From Stomoxys calcitrans (Eukaryota; Arthropoda; Insecta; Diptera; Muscidae): DNA of 64,000 bases. Position numbers and translations under genes: made by a program. Of the stretch, positions 53,511 to 63,412 are shown piece after piece. How positions within the stretch are numbered: the first letter of the stretch is position 1; the number at the start of each line of letters is the position of its first letter. Under the pieces are notes generated by a model. That model did no database searches. It had not been told where the DNA came from and was given only the letters and a program-made list of their open reading frames with translations. The stretch is from positions 64,260,602 through 64,324,601 of the forward strand of contig NC_081554.1 of assembly GCF_963082655.1 (NCBI RefSeq). Direction: 5' to 3'.

Positions 53511-54370
53511 TTCTATCAACCTATCAGGAATCTGCAGCATAAAGGACGACAGACTATTAGGACGAAAATCTTTCGCCTACGTGTGGTATGGTTTTCCTGT
53601 TTTCGGAATGAAAATTACCTCCGTGTTCTTCCATCCCACAGATATATATGATATGCTGATACAAGCAGAAAATATATCTCCCTGAGCCAAGTAATCAGTC
53701 ACCGCTTGTAATTCAACCGGTGATATATCATCAGGGTCTGGCGACTTAAATGAGTCGAAACTTTTATCGCCCAAAGGATTTTTGGCTCGGACACAATTTC
53801 CCTAATTACCTCCGACGAATGAATACCAGTGAAAACCTCTTCTGGTGCCACTTTTTCCGTTGAAGAATTTCCCGGAAAATATGTATCAATGTGTGTAGTT
53901 TTAGTGTTTCCTCACTAGACATTGTCCATACATTCTCTGACTTCTGAATATACCCCAGTGTTATAAGTCTCGAGGACAGAATCTTCCTTAGCCTAGAGGC
54001 CTCCGATGTTTCCTCCACTAAGCTACAGAATTCAACCCAGGATTTGTTCTGAGCCTTTCTCAGCTCGCCCTAATATTTTCGTAGCTCAGCCTTATAGCTG
54101 TCGCAATCGTATGGTGCTCTTATGGCTTTCGCTTGGTCAAAGAGTTTTCTCCAGTCCTTCCTGAGAGCAACCAGCTCTGGGGTCCACCATGGCGGTCGCT
54201 GTTTTCCCCTTGGCTTGGCACTAGGACATGCTGACACAAGCGATGGTAAACTTCTGAAAATCTGCGAGAACTGCCGTTGGCCATTTCTTTTGGCATATCC
54301 GGTGCCGACTCTTTCGCACGGAGCCATAGTTTGCGTATTCGTGGGAGAAGAGCATGTAAACTCCGCATGA
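53511..54370 (-). pseudogene. RNase H-type LINE fragment: linker and RT start (RH-LINE 2 or a relative)
   Basis: Frame 54070-54399: RGKQRPPWWTPELVALRKDW, LFDQAKAIRAPYDCDSYKAE, the PPWW linker motif common between endonuclease and RT. Frame 53806-54018: EETSEASRLRKILSSRLITL, ENVWTMSSEETLKLHTLIH. Frame 53577-53774: SFKSPDPDDISPVELQAVTD, WKNTEVIFIPKTGKPYHT, the RT start. It then breaks off at about 53515. Different in sequence from RH-LINE 1; whether it is the 5' part of RH-LINE 2 cannot be shown because the pieces do not overlap. Confidence 0.75.
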
Positions 54371-54585
54371 AAACACCTTCGAAGCTGTAGTAGACACAAT
54401 TAAGATGTTATTGTAAGAAAATCTAACAAGGTTTAAGTTGATATTGAAGTAGGTATGCGAAATTGAAGTCTGATTTGATTTTGACGTAAGTTCTATGTAT
54501 CAAAAGTAATACGTAGAATCGGTGGTTTAGGGTTTAGTCGGCTCCGCCCAACTATTGCCCTTTCTTACTGGTTTTGTCTTATGAT
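54371..54585 (-). repeat. Subfamily C hairpin-end fragment
   Basis: 'cgaagctgtagtagacacaattaag', one decayed core, 'ggtggtttagggtttagtcggctccgcccaactattgccctttcttactgg' with the GTCGG..CCAAC hairpin remnant at about 54537-54552. No array. Confidence 0.68.
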
Positions 54586-54864
54586 TAACGTTTATTATGT
54601 TTTCACTCTATACCTGCACAACAAACAACAATCCACGTGTGTGAGCTCCTATGCTTATAAATCTCCATATTTTCCTGTGCATAACAAACTTTACAATTTG
54701 TTAACATAATTCCATCCAAGAAGATACACATAATTGCATATTGGAAACATTAAAAAACAAAAAAAGTATCCCTCACCTCCTTCTAGAGGCAAACTAAAAG
54801 TTATTTTTCACAAACTCAAAATAAGACGGAAAAACGAAAGGATTTAAACCCCTGCGAGAGTTGC

Positions 54865-55335
54865 ATGTACGAATGTTTACACATATGTATCTGCTGTGGT
54901 GCGTACCCTTTGTCCCTTACACAGAATGGCTTGAGCAGAACTTTGCAACAACCGCAACACTACTACATTTGCTTATACTGCCGCAAGGCAAAGAAAGTTA
55001 ACAACATTTGTCCTACCCCAAGGAGGACTCAGGCCAAAGAAGCGATGAGCGATGCACGAAAGCCAAAGAAAGAAGAAACTTCATGTGTAATCCATACAAT
55101 GGCGACAAATGATGTTGACAATGGCGCCAGCAAGGACATCGTCAACAAGCGCGAAGCACCACAACCCTCACCATCACCGTCACCATCAGCAGCAGTCGGA
55201 AGAATAACAAAAATAGCTACAGCTACATCAGTTGGGGACAAGACATCTTTATGCATATGCACACCAATAAATACTCTTACACACACACACACACACACAC
55301 TCGCTTTGGCTTTTCTATGCATTTTTGCTCTCTAA
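54865..55335 (+). CDS. Unassigned ORF, 156 codons; possible exon
   Basis: Starts MYECLHICICCGAYPLSLTQ. The middle (RKAKKVNNICPTPRRTQAKE, AMSDARKPKKEETSCVIHTM, ATNDVDNGASKDIVNKREAP, QPSPSPSPSAAVGR) has a protein-like mix of residues and higher GC, but no domain was recognised. From residue 137 it reads into the AC microsatellite (LTHTHTHT), so the true coding end, if any, would lie earlier, perhaps at a splice site. A possible acceptor is the 'ggactcag' at about 55025-55032, before GCCAAAGAAGCGATGAGC. It could equally be untranslated or non-coding DNA. Confidence 0.2.
   Translation: MYECLHICICCGAYPLSLTQNGLSRTLQQPQHYYICLYCRKAKKVNNICPTPRRTQAKEAMSDARKPKKEETSCVIHTMATNDVDNGASKDIVNKREAPQPSPSPSPSAAVGRITKIATATSVGDKTSLCICTPINTLTHTHTHTLALAFLCIFAL
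55279..55300. repeat. (AC)11 microsatellite
   Basis: Uninterrupted AC tract; a second ACAC-rich patch follows at 55364-55382. Confidence 0.95.
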
Positions 55336-55920
55336 AGTCCTTAACAGGAAATCTTGACGCAAAAACACACACTCACACACATATGGACTTGCATAGCTAT
55401 GCAATGAATGAGAATGGATGGATGAATGAATGAATGCTTGAGTGAATGAGTGAGTGAGTTAGTGAATGAGTTTAAGCATAAATGAGCGGTTGGAGACCAC
55501 CAAGGACACCAGTATCCATGTTTAAAACTTTATTCCTTTCCTTCACATTTCCAAAGGCAACTGCATGCTACACTTTTGCCTGAGAATCCTTATTGACGCG
55601 CCACTGCATCCGCTTTTCCCTAATCTCTCGAGAGCAAAACAAAAGCAATTTGCAAACTGCAGCAAAAGCACCAAAGCCATACAATTTCCTTTCCGTGGAG
55701 GTCTACTCGCGAATATTTGTTAGAGTTCCTGGTAAATGCGTGCTTAAGTTATTTCTTCATTGGTGTTGTTACAATCTCAGAAGGCCAGAAGTAAAGTATT
55801 GTTGGCAAACTGGTCTACTAAGCTCGACAATAGGTAGGTGACACAGAAAGGGCAGACCAAGGACCATAGACTATAATAAGCATGATTTTTGTAATGGGTG
55901 ATCGGCATAGGCAGGCAGGC

Positions 55921-57917
55921 GGACAAAAATTGCAGCAGTCAGGGGCTCAAAAAGTCAAATGAGGAAATCGGGTTATATGGGAGCTATATCAGGATCTTGA
56001 CCGATTTTGAAGCTACTAGGCAAAGTTGTTGGAAGTCATAACAGAACATCTGTTTGACCTTTAGGAGTCAAATCGGGAGATTGGTTAATGTGGTTGCAAT
56101 GTCAGGTTACGGACCTATTTAAACCCGTACTTGGCCGTTGCCGTTGCCGGAAGTCATAACAGACTTCCAGGGGAGATCGGGAAATATGGGACTTATATCA
56201 GGATCTTGACCGATTTGGTCAAGATCCTGATGGAAACAGAACACTGTGTGCAAAATTTCAGCCAAGTCGGACAAAAATTCAGATTCCAGGGGCTCAGTAA
56301 GTCAAATAGGGAGATAGGGGCTCAAGAAGTCAAAGGAGGAAATCGGGTTATATGGGAGCTATATCAGGATCATGACCGATTTTGACCATACTAGACACAG
56401 TTGTTGGAAGTTATAACAGAACACCATATACAATTTCGGTGAAATCGGATAAAAACTGCGGCTTTCAGAGGCCCAAGAAATCGGGAGATCGGTTTATATG
56501 GTTGCTACGTATTTACTTGACATAGTAGTTGGAAGTCGTAACATGCAAACTTTCAGCCGAATCGAATGAAAACTGAGGCTTCCAGTGGCTCAAGAGGTCA
56601 AATGAGCAAATTGGGTTATATGGGAGCTATATCAGGAGCTATATCATTTGGACCATACATTACACAGTTGTTGAAGGTCATAACAGAACACTATGTGCAA
56701 AATTTCATCAAAATCGGACAAAAATTGCGACTTCCATCGGCTCAAGAAGTCAAATCGGTAGATCGGTTTATATGGGAGCTATATCCAAATCTGAACCGAT
56801 ATGGCCCATTTGCAATTCACAACGACCTACATTAGTGTTAAGTGTCTGTGCAAAATTTCACGAAGCTAGCTATTGTAATTTCTTCAGACGGACGGATTGA
56901 AGGATGGACAGACAGAAGGACGAATGGACGGACAGACGAATGGGCGGACGGATGGCCGGATGGATGGACGGCCGGATGGACAGACGGACGGATGAATGGA
57001 TGGATGGAAGGACGGACATGGACGGACGGACGAATAGACGGACGAATAGACGGACGAATAGACGGACGAATAGACGGACGGATGGATGGACGGACGGATG
57101 GATGGACGGACGGATGGATGGACGGACGGATGGATGGACGGACGGACGGACGAATATACGGGCGGATGGATGGATGGACGGACGGATGTACAGACGGACG
57201 GCCGGATGGACGGACGGATGCATGGACGGATGTACAGACGGACGGCCGGATGGACGGACGGATGGACGGACGGATGCATGGACGGATGGACGGACGGATG
57301 TACAGACCGACGGATGGACAGACGGATGGACGGACGGACAGACGGACGGACGGACAGACGGACGGACGGACAGACGGACGGATGGACGGACGGATGGACA
57401 GACGGACGGATGGACAGACGGACGGATGGATGGATGGATGGACGGACGGATGAACGGACGGACGGATTGACGGACGGACTGATGGACGGACAGATGAACA
57501 GACGGATGGTCGGATGGATGAACGGACGGATGGACGGACGGCGTTGGACGGACGGACGGATGGACGGACGGACGGATGGACGGACGGACGGATGGACGGA
57601 CGGACGGATGGACGGACGGCGTTGGACGGACGGACGGATGGACGGACGGATGGACGGACTGAAGGACGGATGTATGGACGGACGAATGGACGGACGGATG
57701 GACGGTCGGATAGACGGACGGATGGACGGACGGATGGACAGACGGATGGACGGACGGAGGGATGGACGGACGGACGGACGGATGGACGTACGGACATGGC
57801 TAGATCTCAGTTTGTCGAGCCTATCAAGTATATATATATACTTTATGGGGCCCTAGATCAATATTTCAACGGAGTAACTAGATTAGTATACCCCCATCCT
57901 ATGGTGATGGGTATAGA
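55921..57917 (+). repeat. Subfamily A array element with a hugely expanded GTCY tract
   Basis: 5'-truncated array (units 'gggctcaagaagtcaaatcgg...ggttatatgggagctatatc'), normal pre-GTCY tail ('gcaattcacaacgacctacatta', 'gcaaaatttcacgaagctagc'), then a roughly 910-bp GGAC/GGAT tract in place of the usual 20-40 bp, followed by the normal 3' part ('catggctagatctcag...tatatatactttatgggg') and end ATCCTATGGTGATGGGTATA at 57897-57916. Confidence 0.88.
56886..57795 (+). repeat. Expanded GTCY tetranucleotide array (GGAC/GGAT/AGAC variants)
   Basis: About 227 tetranucleotides, almost uninterrupted, mainly GGAC and GGAT (GTCC/GTCT class on the other strand, with ATCC). Interruptions are themselves duplicated: 'gcgttgg' occurs at 57541 and 57619, and 'atgtacagacggacggccgg' begins at about 57186 and 57230. 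This shows block duplication as well as slippage. All reading frames are nearly open here; the resulting Arg-Pro-Ser-Val or Asp-Gly-Arg-Met/Thr strings are artefacts. Confidence 0.96.
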
Positions 57918-57959
57918 AAATCAGTCCCTGCCTTACGGCATACTGTGTTCTTAGCACGG

Positions 57960-59165
57960 AGACATATGAAGTAGGTTAGATTGAAAAGAGGATGCAGATA
58001 TAAATCTACCCCATGCCAATATGAACATACACCTAAGCCAGTAATCGGCGTATTGCGCGCTCTAAATACAAAGAAAGTAACCTTGAAAAAGAAAATCTAA
58101 GTTAGGAGATCAATGCTTCTTATAAAATCCTTAATTGTTTTCCATGCCACGCCCCTAAGTTGGTTCAGGTTTGGTATTGTGTCCTCAACTAAGTGCTGGT
58201 ATCTGTTAGAAAGTTGGGCAATGCCATAGGAAGTGCTCCAACGTCTTATCATCTTCCCCACATGAACTATACATGCTATCACTTGCCGTACCGATTTTAC
58301 ATAAGTGAGTTCGTAGTCCTATGTGTCCTGTTATAATGACAATAGCTATACTGTCTTCCTTCTTACTTCCTTTCAGTAATAGCATCGTCTTCTCACGATT
58401 TGGGTCTCCCCATAGAACTTTCGATGTCCTATCGACCGTTCCGCTGTTCCAAAGGGTTGCATGTTCATTAGTCACCCACGCCCTTAACACGGACTGCGTC
58501 GATCCAAATGGTTTCAAGTTAACCTAGATTATTGACCGCAGTTCTCTGGCCTTCACGGCAAAATCGTCTGCTTTCTCATTCCCACTTACTCCGCCGTGGC
58601 CCGGCACCTAAACGATGCGAACTATGCGAACGTGCCGTCCTCAGAGAAGGCGTTAATCTCCTTCTTACATTCCCAGACTGTTGGTGATCTTACCGTTTTG
58701 ATCGTTATTGCCCTTATGACCTGTTTACTGTCCGTAGAGAGGTTCATACTTGAGATCATCGCGTTAACACCACACCATCTCACTCATTCGGTGATCGCCC
58801 GGATTTCCGACTACGGGACCGTATTATGGTTAGGCAGTCTAAAACAAATCCCAGTCCCAGGGTTCTCAATGTAGACCCCAGACCCACTCTGCCCTCTAGC
58901 TTTGATCCATGCGTTTAACATGATCTTCCAGATGGCAATACAAGGGTTCCGCCAATCCATGAGTGTACCGCTGGCAGCAATGTAGATCCCCAGGCTCACT
59001 TTGCCCTCTAGCTTTGATCCACCCGTGTTACATGATCTTCCAGATGACAATACTAGGGTTTCGTCAATCGATGTGTGTGCCGTTGTCAGCAGTGCCTCGA
59101 AGTTGACCTGCCAGGCTTTCGGAGTATGTGCGTAAGTCTCAGGCTAGCTGTTGGCCAGGTGGGGT
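57960..59165 (-). pseudogene. RH-LINE 1 3' part: RNase H remnant, C-terminal region and 3' UTR
   Basis: 3' UTR at 57960-58090 ('agaggatgcagatataaatctaccccatgccaatatg'), matching the UTR of the 51-53 kb copy. Frame 58206-58517: KPFGSTQSVLRAWVTNEHAT, LWNSGTVDRTSKVLWGDPNR, IITGHIGLRTHLCKIGTASD, YSSCGEDDKTLEHFLWHCPT, a Cys/His finger with SSCGEDD..EHFLWHC, the best preserved finger in the window. Then LNQLRGVAWKTIKDF. RNase H: the segment SGRSC.TGGSKLEGKVSLG is present twice (58861-58960 and 58985-59050). Between 59060 and 59180 it joins the pre-RT segment; the whole RT is missing. Confidence 0.82.
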
Positions 59166-59586
59166 GCCAGATAGTCGACCTCCTTCTATAGTAACGCTGA
59201 AAATATTCCATCAAGTCCAGGTTTTAAACTCCTCAAGGCTTCCTTTACCATAAATTCCGTAATAATAAGCCTTCGATCAGCCCAATTTTTCCAAGATTCC
59301 AATGTCTCCGTGAGTCCTGTCTTATCCTGTGAAAAATAGGTTTTCATCAAAAGCCTCAACGGGTGCTCCGTTGTCTCTGCTCTCACTCCCATGTCGTCTA
59401 CATAAAGTTTCAGTTTGGACATGGGTTTTGAGAGAAACTTTTTCATCTTGGCAGTGTCATTAACTCTATTGACCTGTTCGCAGAAAAGCTTCCAGGAAGC
59501 ACGTTTTGCCGCGCTGGTCCGATTTTTTTTTTTTTTTTTTTTGGTAGGGCTTCCCAATGTCTGCTCAACTACCGAAATACACACTC
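59166..59586 (-). pseudogene. RH-LINE 1 pre-RT segment
   Basis: Frame 59186-59584 reads TSAAKRASWKLFCEQVNRVN, DTAKMKKFLSKPMSKLKLYV, DDMGVRAETTEHPLRLLMKT, YFSQDKTGLTETLESWKNWA, EFMVKEALRSLKPGLDGIFS and ALL. It is an open 130-codon stretch that aligns with the frame-broken equivalent at 51.2-51.5 kb. It ends just before the RT start, where an internal deletion joins it to RNase H. A run of about 20 T (59523-59542) lies at its 5' end. Confidence 0.82.
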
Positions 59587-60237
59587 ATAGGTAGATCCCA
59601 CAATCCCTAGACAAAGCTCAAAATAATGTCATTTTGGTAATGCGCTTGGTTAACTTGGTAAGAAGAAAAACTTTCATATTGCGATTCACTCACTCCCATG
59701 CACATCTGCATACTCACTTACAAACATACACACATAGTAATGCTTACTGCATTGCGTGTGAGGAATTGTGTTTATGCATGTATATGTGTGTGATTAAGGC
59801 TGACAAAAGGATACAAAGGACCATGATGATGAGATGTAATGCATTTCTCTTAAAACCAAAATGTGAAGTGGGTTTTCGTTTTATGAAATACGATGAAGCC
59901 TTACAACGCTTATCACATACACAGACAAATTTGCTTACATGAGGAAATGGGAAATCCCAAACATATACACATTCACATATTGGTATAGTAAAGTGTCAGT
60001 GAGAGGTCTCTCGACTTACACAAAGTTTAATGTTCGCGTAGTGCTTAAATGACATTTGCCGCAGTGTCTTGAAATTTCCACAAACTTGCATTTGGCTGAA
60101 CAATGGGGTCGTTTGTGACCACCAACGAAATATGTAGAAACGAATTAAACTCGGCCGTGACGAACTTTTTCGTAGCATTGGTTTGTATACAGCTACACCC
60201 GAATAATGGTGCGATTTGTATAAAATCGGGTTTTTGC
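59587..60237. other. Stretch without recognised genes or repeats
   Basis: Some CA/CT-rich simple sequence (59690-59740). The 102-codon ORF at 59634-59942 has no motif. 60000-60235 has a more complex composition but is unassigned. Confidence 0.5.
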
Positions 60238-60405
60238 AATTTGCCCATGAACATTCCGTTAAGTGCAGTGCAGTCCGATTCAAGTTTTTAAGCTCAATGA
60301 TTAGGAGCCTCCTTTTTATAGCCGACTCCCACTGCTGAAAATGTTCATGATGTTTTCGCCAGGATTCGAACCCAAGCGTTCAGCGTCATAGGCGGACATG
60401 CTGAC
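60238..60405 (-). mobile_element. tRNA-derived SINE, internally deleted
   Basis: Tail 'tgcccatgaacattccgttaag', short body ('aggagcctcctttttatagccgactcccac') and tRNA-like head with the B-box equivalent 'gccaggattcgaacccaagcg'. About half of the body is missing. Confidence 0.82.
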
Positions 60406-60455
60406 ATGCACCATGTCCATCCGTCTGTCTGTTTAAATCACGCAATAATCTTTAT

Positions 60456-61685
60456 CAAGTAAAAGCGTGCTAAGTTCGGCCGGGCCGAATCTTATATACC
60501 CTCCACCATGTAGCGCATTTGTCGAGTTCTTTTCCCGGCATCTCTTCTTAGGCACAACAGGATATAAGAAAAGATTTGCTCTGCTATTAGAGCAATATCA
60601 AGATATGGCCCGGTTTGGACCACAATTAAATTATATGTTGGAGACCTGTGTAAAATGTCAGCCAATTCAAATAAGAATTGCGCCCATTGGGGGCTCAAGA
60701 AGTAAAATAGAGAGATCGATTTATATGGGAGCTGTATCGGGATATAGACCGATGAACCGATTTGAACCTTATTTGACACAGTTGTTGAAAGTAAGAATAA
60801 AATACGTCATGCCAAATTTCAGCGAAATCGGATAGGAATTGCGCCCTCTAGAAGCTCAAGAAGTCAAGTCCCCAGATCAGTTTATATGACAGCTATATCA
60901 GGTTATGAACCGATTTGAACCATACTTGGCACACTTGTTGGATATCATAATAAAACACGTCGTGCCAAAATTCATTCAAATCGGATAAGAATTGCGCCCT
61001 CTATAGGCTCAAGAAGTCAAGACCCAAGATCGGTTTATATGACAGCTATATCAAGTTATGGACCGATTTGAACCATATTTGGCGCAGTTGTTGGATATCA
61101 TAATAAAACACGTCGTGCCAAAATTCATTCAAATCGGATAAGAATTGCGCCCTCTATAGGCTCAAGAAGTCAAGACCCAAGATCGGTTTATATGACAGCT
61201 ATATCAAGTTATGGACCGATTTGAACCATATTTGGCGCAGTTGTTGGATATAATAACAAAACACGTCGTGCGAAATTTCATTCCAATCGGATAAGAATTG
61301 CGCACTCTAGAGGCTCAAGTAGTCAAGACCCAAGATCGGTTTATATGGCAGCTATATCAGGTTATGAACCGATTTAAACCATACTTCGCATAGTTGTTGG
61401 ATATTATAACGAAACACGTTGTGAAAAATTTCATTCCAATCGGATAAGAATTGCGCACTCTAGAGGCTCAAGAAGTCAAGACCCAAGATCGGTTTATATG
61501 GCAGCTATATCAGGTTATATACCGATTTGAACCATACTTTGCACAGTTGTTGGATATCATAACAAAACACGTCGTGCGAAATTTCATTCCAATCGGATAA
61601 GAATTGCGCACTCTAGAGGCTCAAGAAGTCAGGACCCAAGATCGGTTTATATGGCAGCTATATCAAAACATGGACCGATATGGCT
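60456..61685 (+). repeat. Subfamily A array element with six evenly spaced units; 3' end replaced
   Basis: Perfect start CAAGTAAAAGCGTGCTAAG, hairpin TTCGGCCGGGCCGAA, TATACCCTCCACCATG. Unit landmark 'gaccca(a)gatcgg' at 60868, 61021, 61174, 61327, 61480 and 61633: exactly 153 bp each time. Neighbouring units are nearly identical. The GTCY tract and 3' end are absent; at about 61685 the sequence switches to a subfamily B array in the opposite orientation. Confidence 0.88.
60475..60489. other. Terminal hairpin of an array element
   Basis: TTCGGCC-G-GGCCGAA: 7-bp perfect stem around one base, 18 bases inside the CAAGTAAAAG start. The same position carries equivalent stems in the other subfamilies. 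Terminal or subterminal hairpins are a hallmark of rolling-circle elements, which is the likely affinity, but they could also act as a transcription or processing signal. Confidence 0.75.
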
Positions 61686-62345
61686 GAAAATTTGCACAGA
61701 TTCTTTTTTTGTATATAAGCAGGTTAAATTCGAAGATGGGCTATATCGGACCACATCTTGATGTAGCCCCCATATAGACCGATCCACCGATTTAGGGTCT
61801 TAAACCCATTAAAGTCACATTTATTATCTGATTTTGCTGAAATTTGGTTCAGTGAGTTATGTAAGGCCCTTCGACATCCTTCTTCAATTTGGCCAGATCG
61901 ATCCAGATTTGGATATAGCTGCTATATGGACCGATCCGCCGATTTAGGGTCTTAGGCCCATAAAAGCTACATTTATTATCCGATTTTGCTGCAAATTTGG
62001 GACAGTGGGACTGTATTAGGCCCTTCGACGTCTTTCTTCAATTTGGCCAGATCGGTCCAGATATATAGCTGCCATATAGACCGATCTCTCGATTTAAGGT
62101 TTTGGGTCCATAAAAAACGCGTTTATTGTTTGATGTCGCCGAAATTTGGGACAGTAAGTTGTGTTAGAACCTTCGAATATATTCTTCAATTTGGGCCAAA
62201 TCGGTCGAGATTTGAATGTAGCTGCCATATAGACCGATCTCTCGTTATAAAGTTTTGGGCCCATAAAAGGCGCATTTATTGTCCGATGTCACCGAAATTT
62301 GGAACAGTAAGTTGTGTTGGGCCCTTTGACATTCTTCTTTAATTT
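61686..62345 (-). repeat. Subfamily B array fragment fused in inverse orientation to subfamily A
   Basis: Four units in minus orientation ('gccatatagaccgatctctcgatttaaggttttgggtccataaaa', spacing about 153 bp), starting within the B tail ('gcacagattctttttttgtatataagcaggttaaattcgaagatggg'). No B ends. The plus-strand ORF here (61986-62342) is an in-phase translation of the array. Confidence 0.82.
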
Positions 62346-62640
62346 GGCTCAGGAATAGGAGAAGGAACTTCAAGTTCTTACCGTTGATCCAGATCGCTTT
62401 AAAGAAACCCACTCACAACGAAATTAGATAAGTTCTCAAAGAAATGAGAGCCTAAGGCGGAACTCTTTCTGACCGCCAGTGCGAGACACATACACAGCAG
62501 TTGTTCTATAGTCTTTTCATCTTCAAAAGTCGTTGTTGGTCACAATGACTGAGACGTCTATTCTAGCCAGCAACAGCAAAGTGGCAGACCTCTTCAAGTC
62601 TTGATTAGGTCACATAATTTTGAAATGTTCATTAGGAATG
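62346..62640 (-). pseudogene. RH-LINE 2 3' end fragment
   Basis: Nucleotide match to 49300-49620: 'aggaataggagaagga', 'agttctcaaagaaatgagagcctaa', 'ggaactctttctgaccgccagtgcgagacacatacacag', 'cctcttcaagtcttgattaggtcacat'. Encodes the C-terminal finger and FFENLSDL region with stops. Confidence 0.72.
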
Positions 62641-62807
62641 TACCATTCCTATTCCATTAGCAGAGATAACATAGTTTCAATCGGTTCGACCAGGAAAAGT
62701 GGTACAGTACTTTTACAGATGGTGCCGTTCTCAGTGCGGCTATGATACACCTTAGGATTCGGCTGAGTATTGGTCGTGAAGGGCTGTTTCAGAGGACTTG
62801 CTGTAAC
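62641..62807. other. Unassigned 170 bp
   Basis: Between the LINE scrap and the MITE. Moderately GC-rich; an open plus frame (STFTDGAVLSAAMIHLRIRL) hints at RNase H-like sequence, but it is too short to assign. Confidence 0.3.
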
Positions 62808-62809
62808 TA

Positions 62810-63040
62810 TTGGGTTGCCCAAAAAGTAATTGCGGATTTTTCATATAGTCGGCGTTGACAAATTTTTTCACAGCTTGTGACTCTGTAATTGCATTCTTTC
62901 TTCTGTCAGTTATCAGGTGTTAATTTTAGCTTGCTTTAGAAAAAAAGTGTAAAAAAAGTATATTTGATAAAAGTTCATTCTAAGTTTTATTAAAAATGCA
63001 TTTACTTTCTTTTAAAAAATCCGCAATTACTTTTTGGGCA
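62810..63040 (-). mobile_element. Mariner-type MITE, right end clipped
   Basis: Left TIR complete with TA at 62808-62809. The right TIR stops at 'tttttgggca', about five bases short, and there is no right TA; subfamily A sequence follows at once. Confidence 0.9.
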
Positions 63041-63412
63041 ATTGTAAATGGGCCAAATCGGTTCATATTTTGCTATAGCTGTCATACAAACCAATATCGA
63101 ATCTTGACTTGTGTTTTGTTTTGACTTCGCAAATCTTTGCCAAGTATGGTTTTAATCGGTTCATAACCTGATATAGCTCTCATATAAACTAATCTCGGAT
63201 CTTCCTGAGACACTAGAGGGCGTAATTATTTTCCGATTTGGCTGAAATTTTGCATGAATTATAACAGTTTGAGCATCAATAAGTATGCCTAGCAGGGCTC
63301 AAATCGGGTCATAGCCTGATATAGCGTCCATATATACCGATTACGGGTTTTGATTTCTTCAGCCGATAGAGGGCGCAATTATTATCCTATTTGGCTGAAA
63401 TTTTGCATGAAT
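63041..63412 (-). repeat. Subfamily A array fragment
   Basis: Minus orientation, begins 'attgtaaatgggccaaatcggttcat' and has two or three decayed units ('gatatagctctcatataaactaatctcgg', 'gatatagcgtccatatataccgat'). No termini. Confidence 0.75.

Larger units (their letters stand above)
54586..55920. other. Largest repeat-poor stretch with an unassigned ORF and simple repeats
   Basis: Contains the ORF 54865-55335, an (AC)n tract, a GAATGA-type run at 55418-55470 and about 400 bp of unremarkable DNA (55480-55850). The higher GC around 55030-55240 stands out from the neighbourhood. Confidence 0.5.

Noticed and set aside
56838..57797. Longest ORF of the window (319 codons, minus) with repeated Arg-Pro-Ser-Val, plus several 117-256-codon ORFs on both strands
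   Set aside because: They are translations of the GGAC/GGAT tetranucleotide tract, which lacks stop codons in most frames. They have no unique sequence and lie inside a mobile element.
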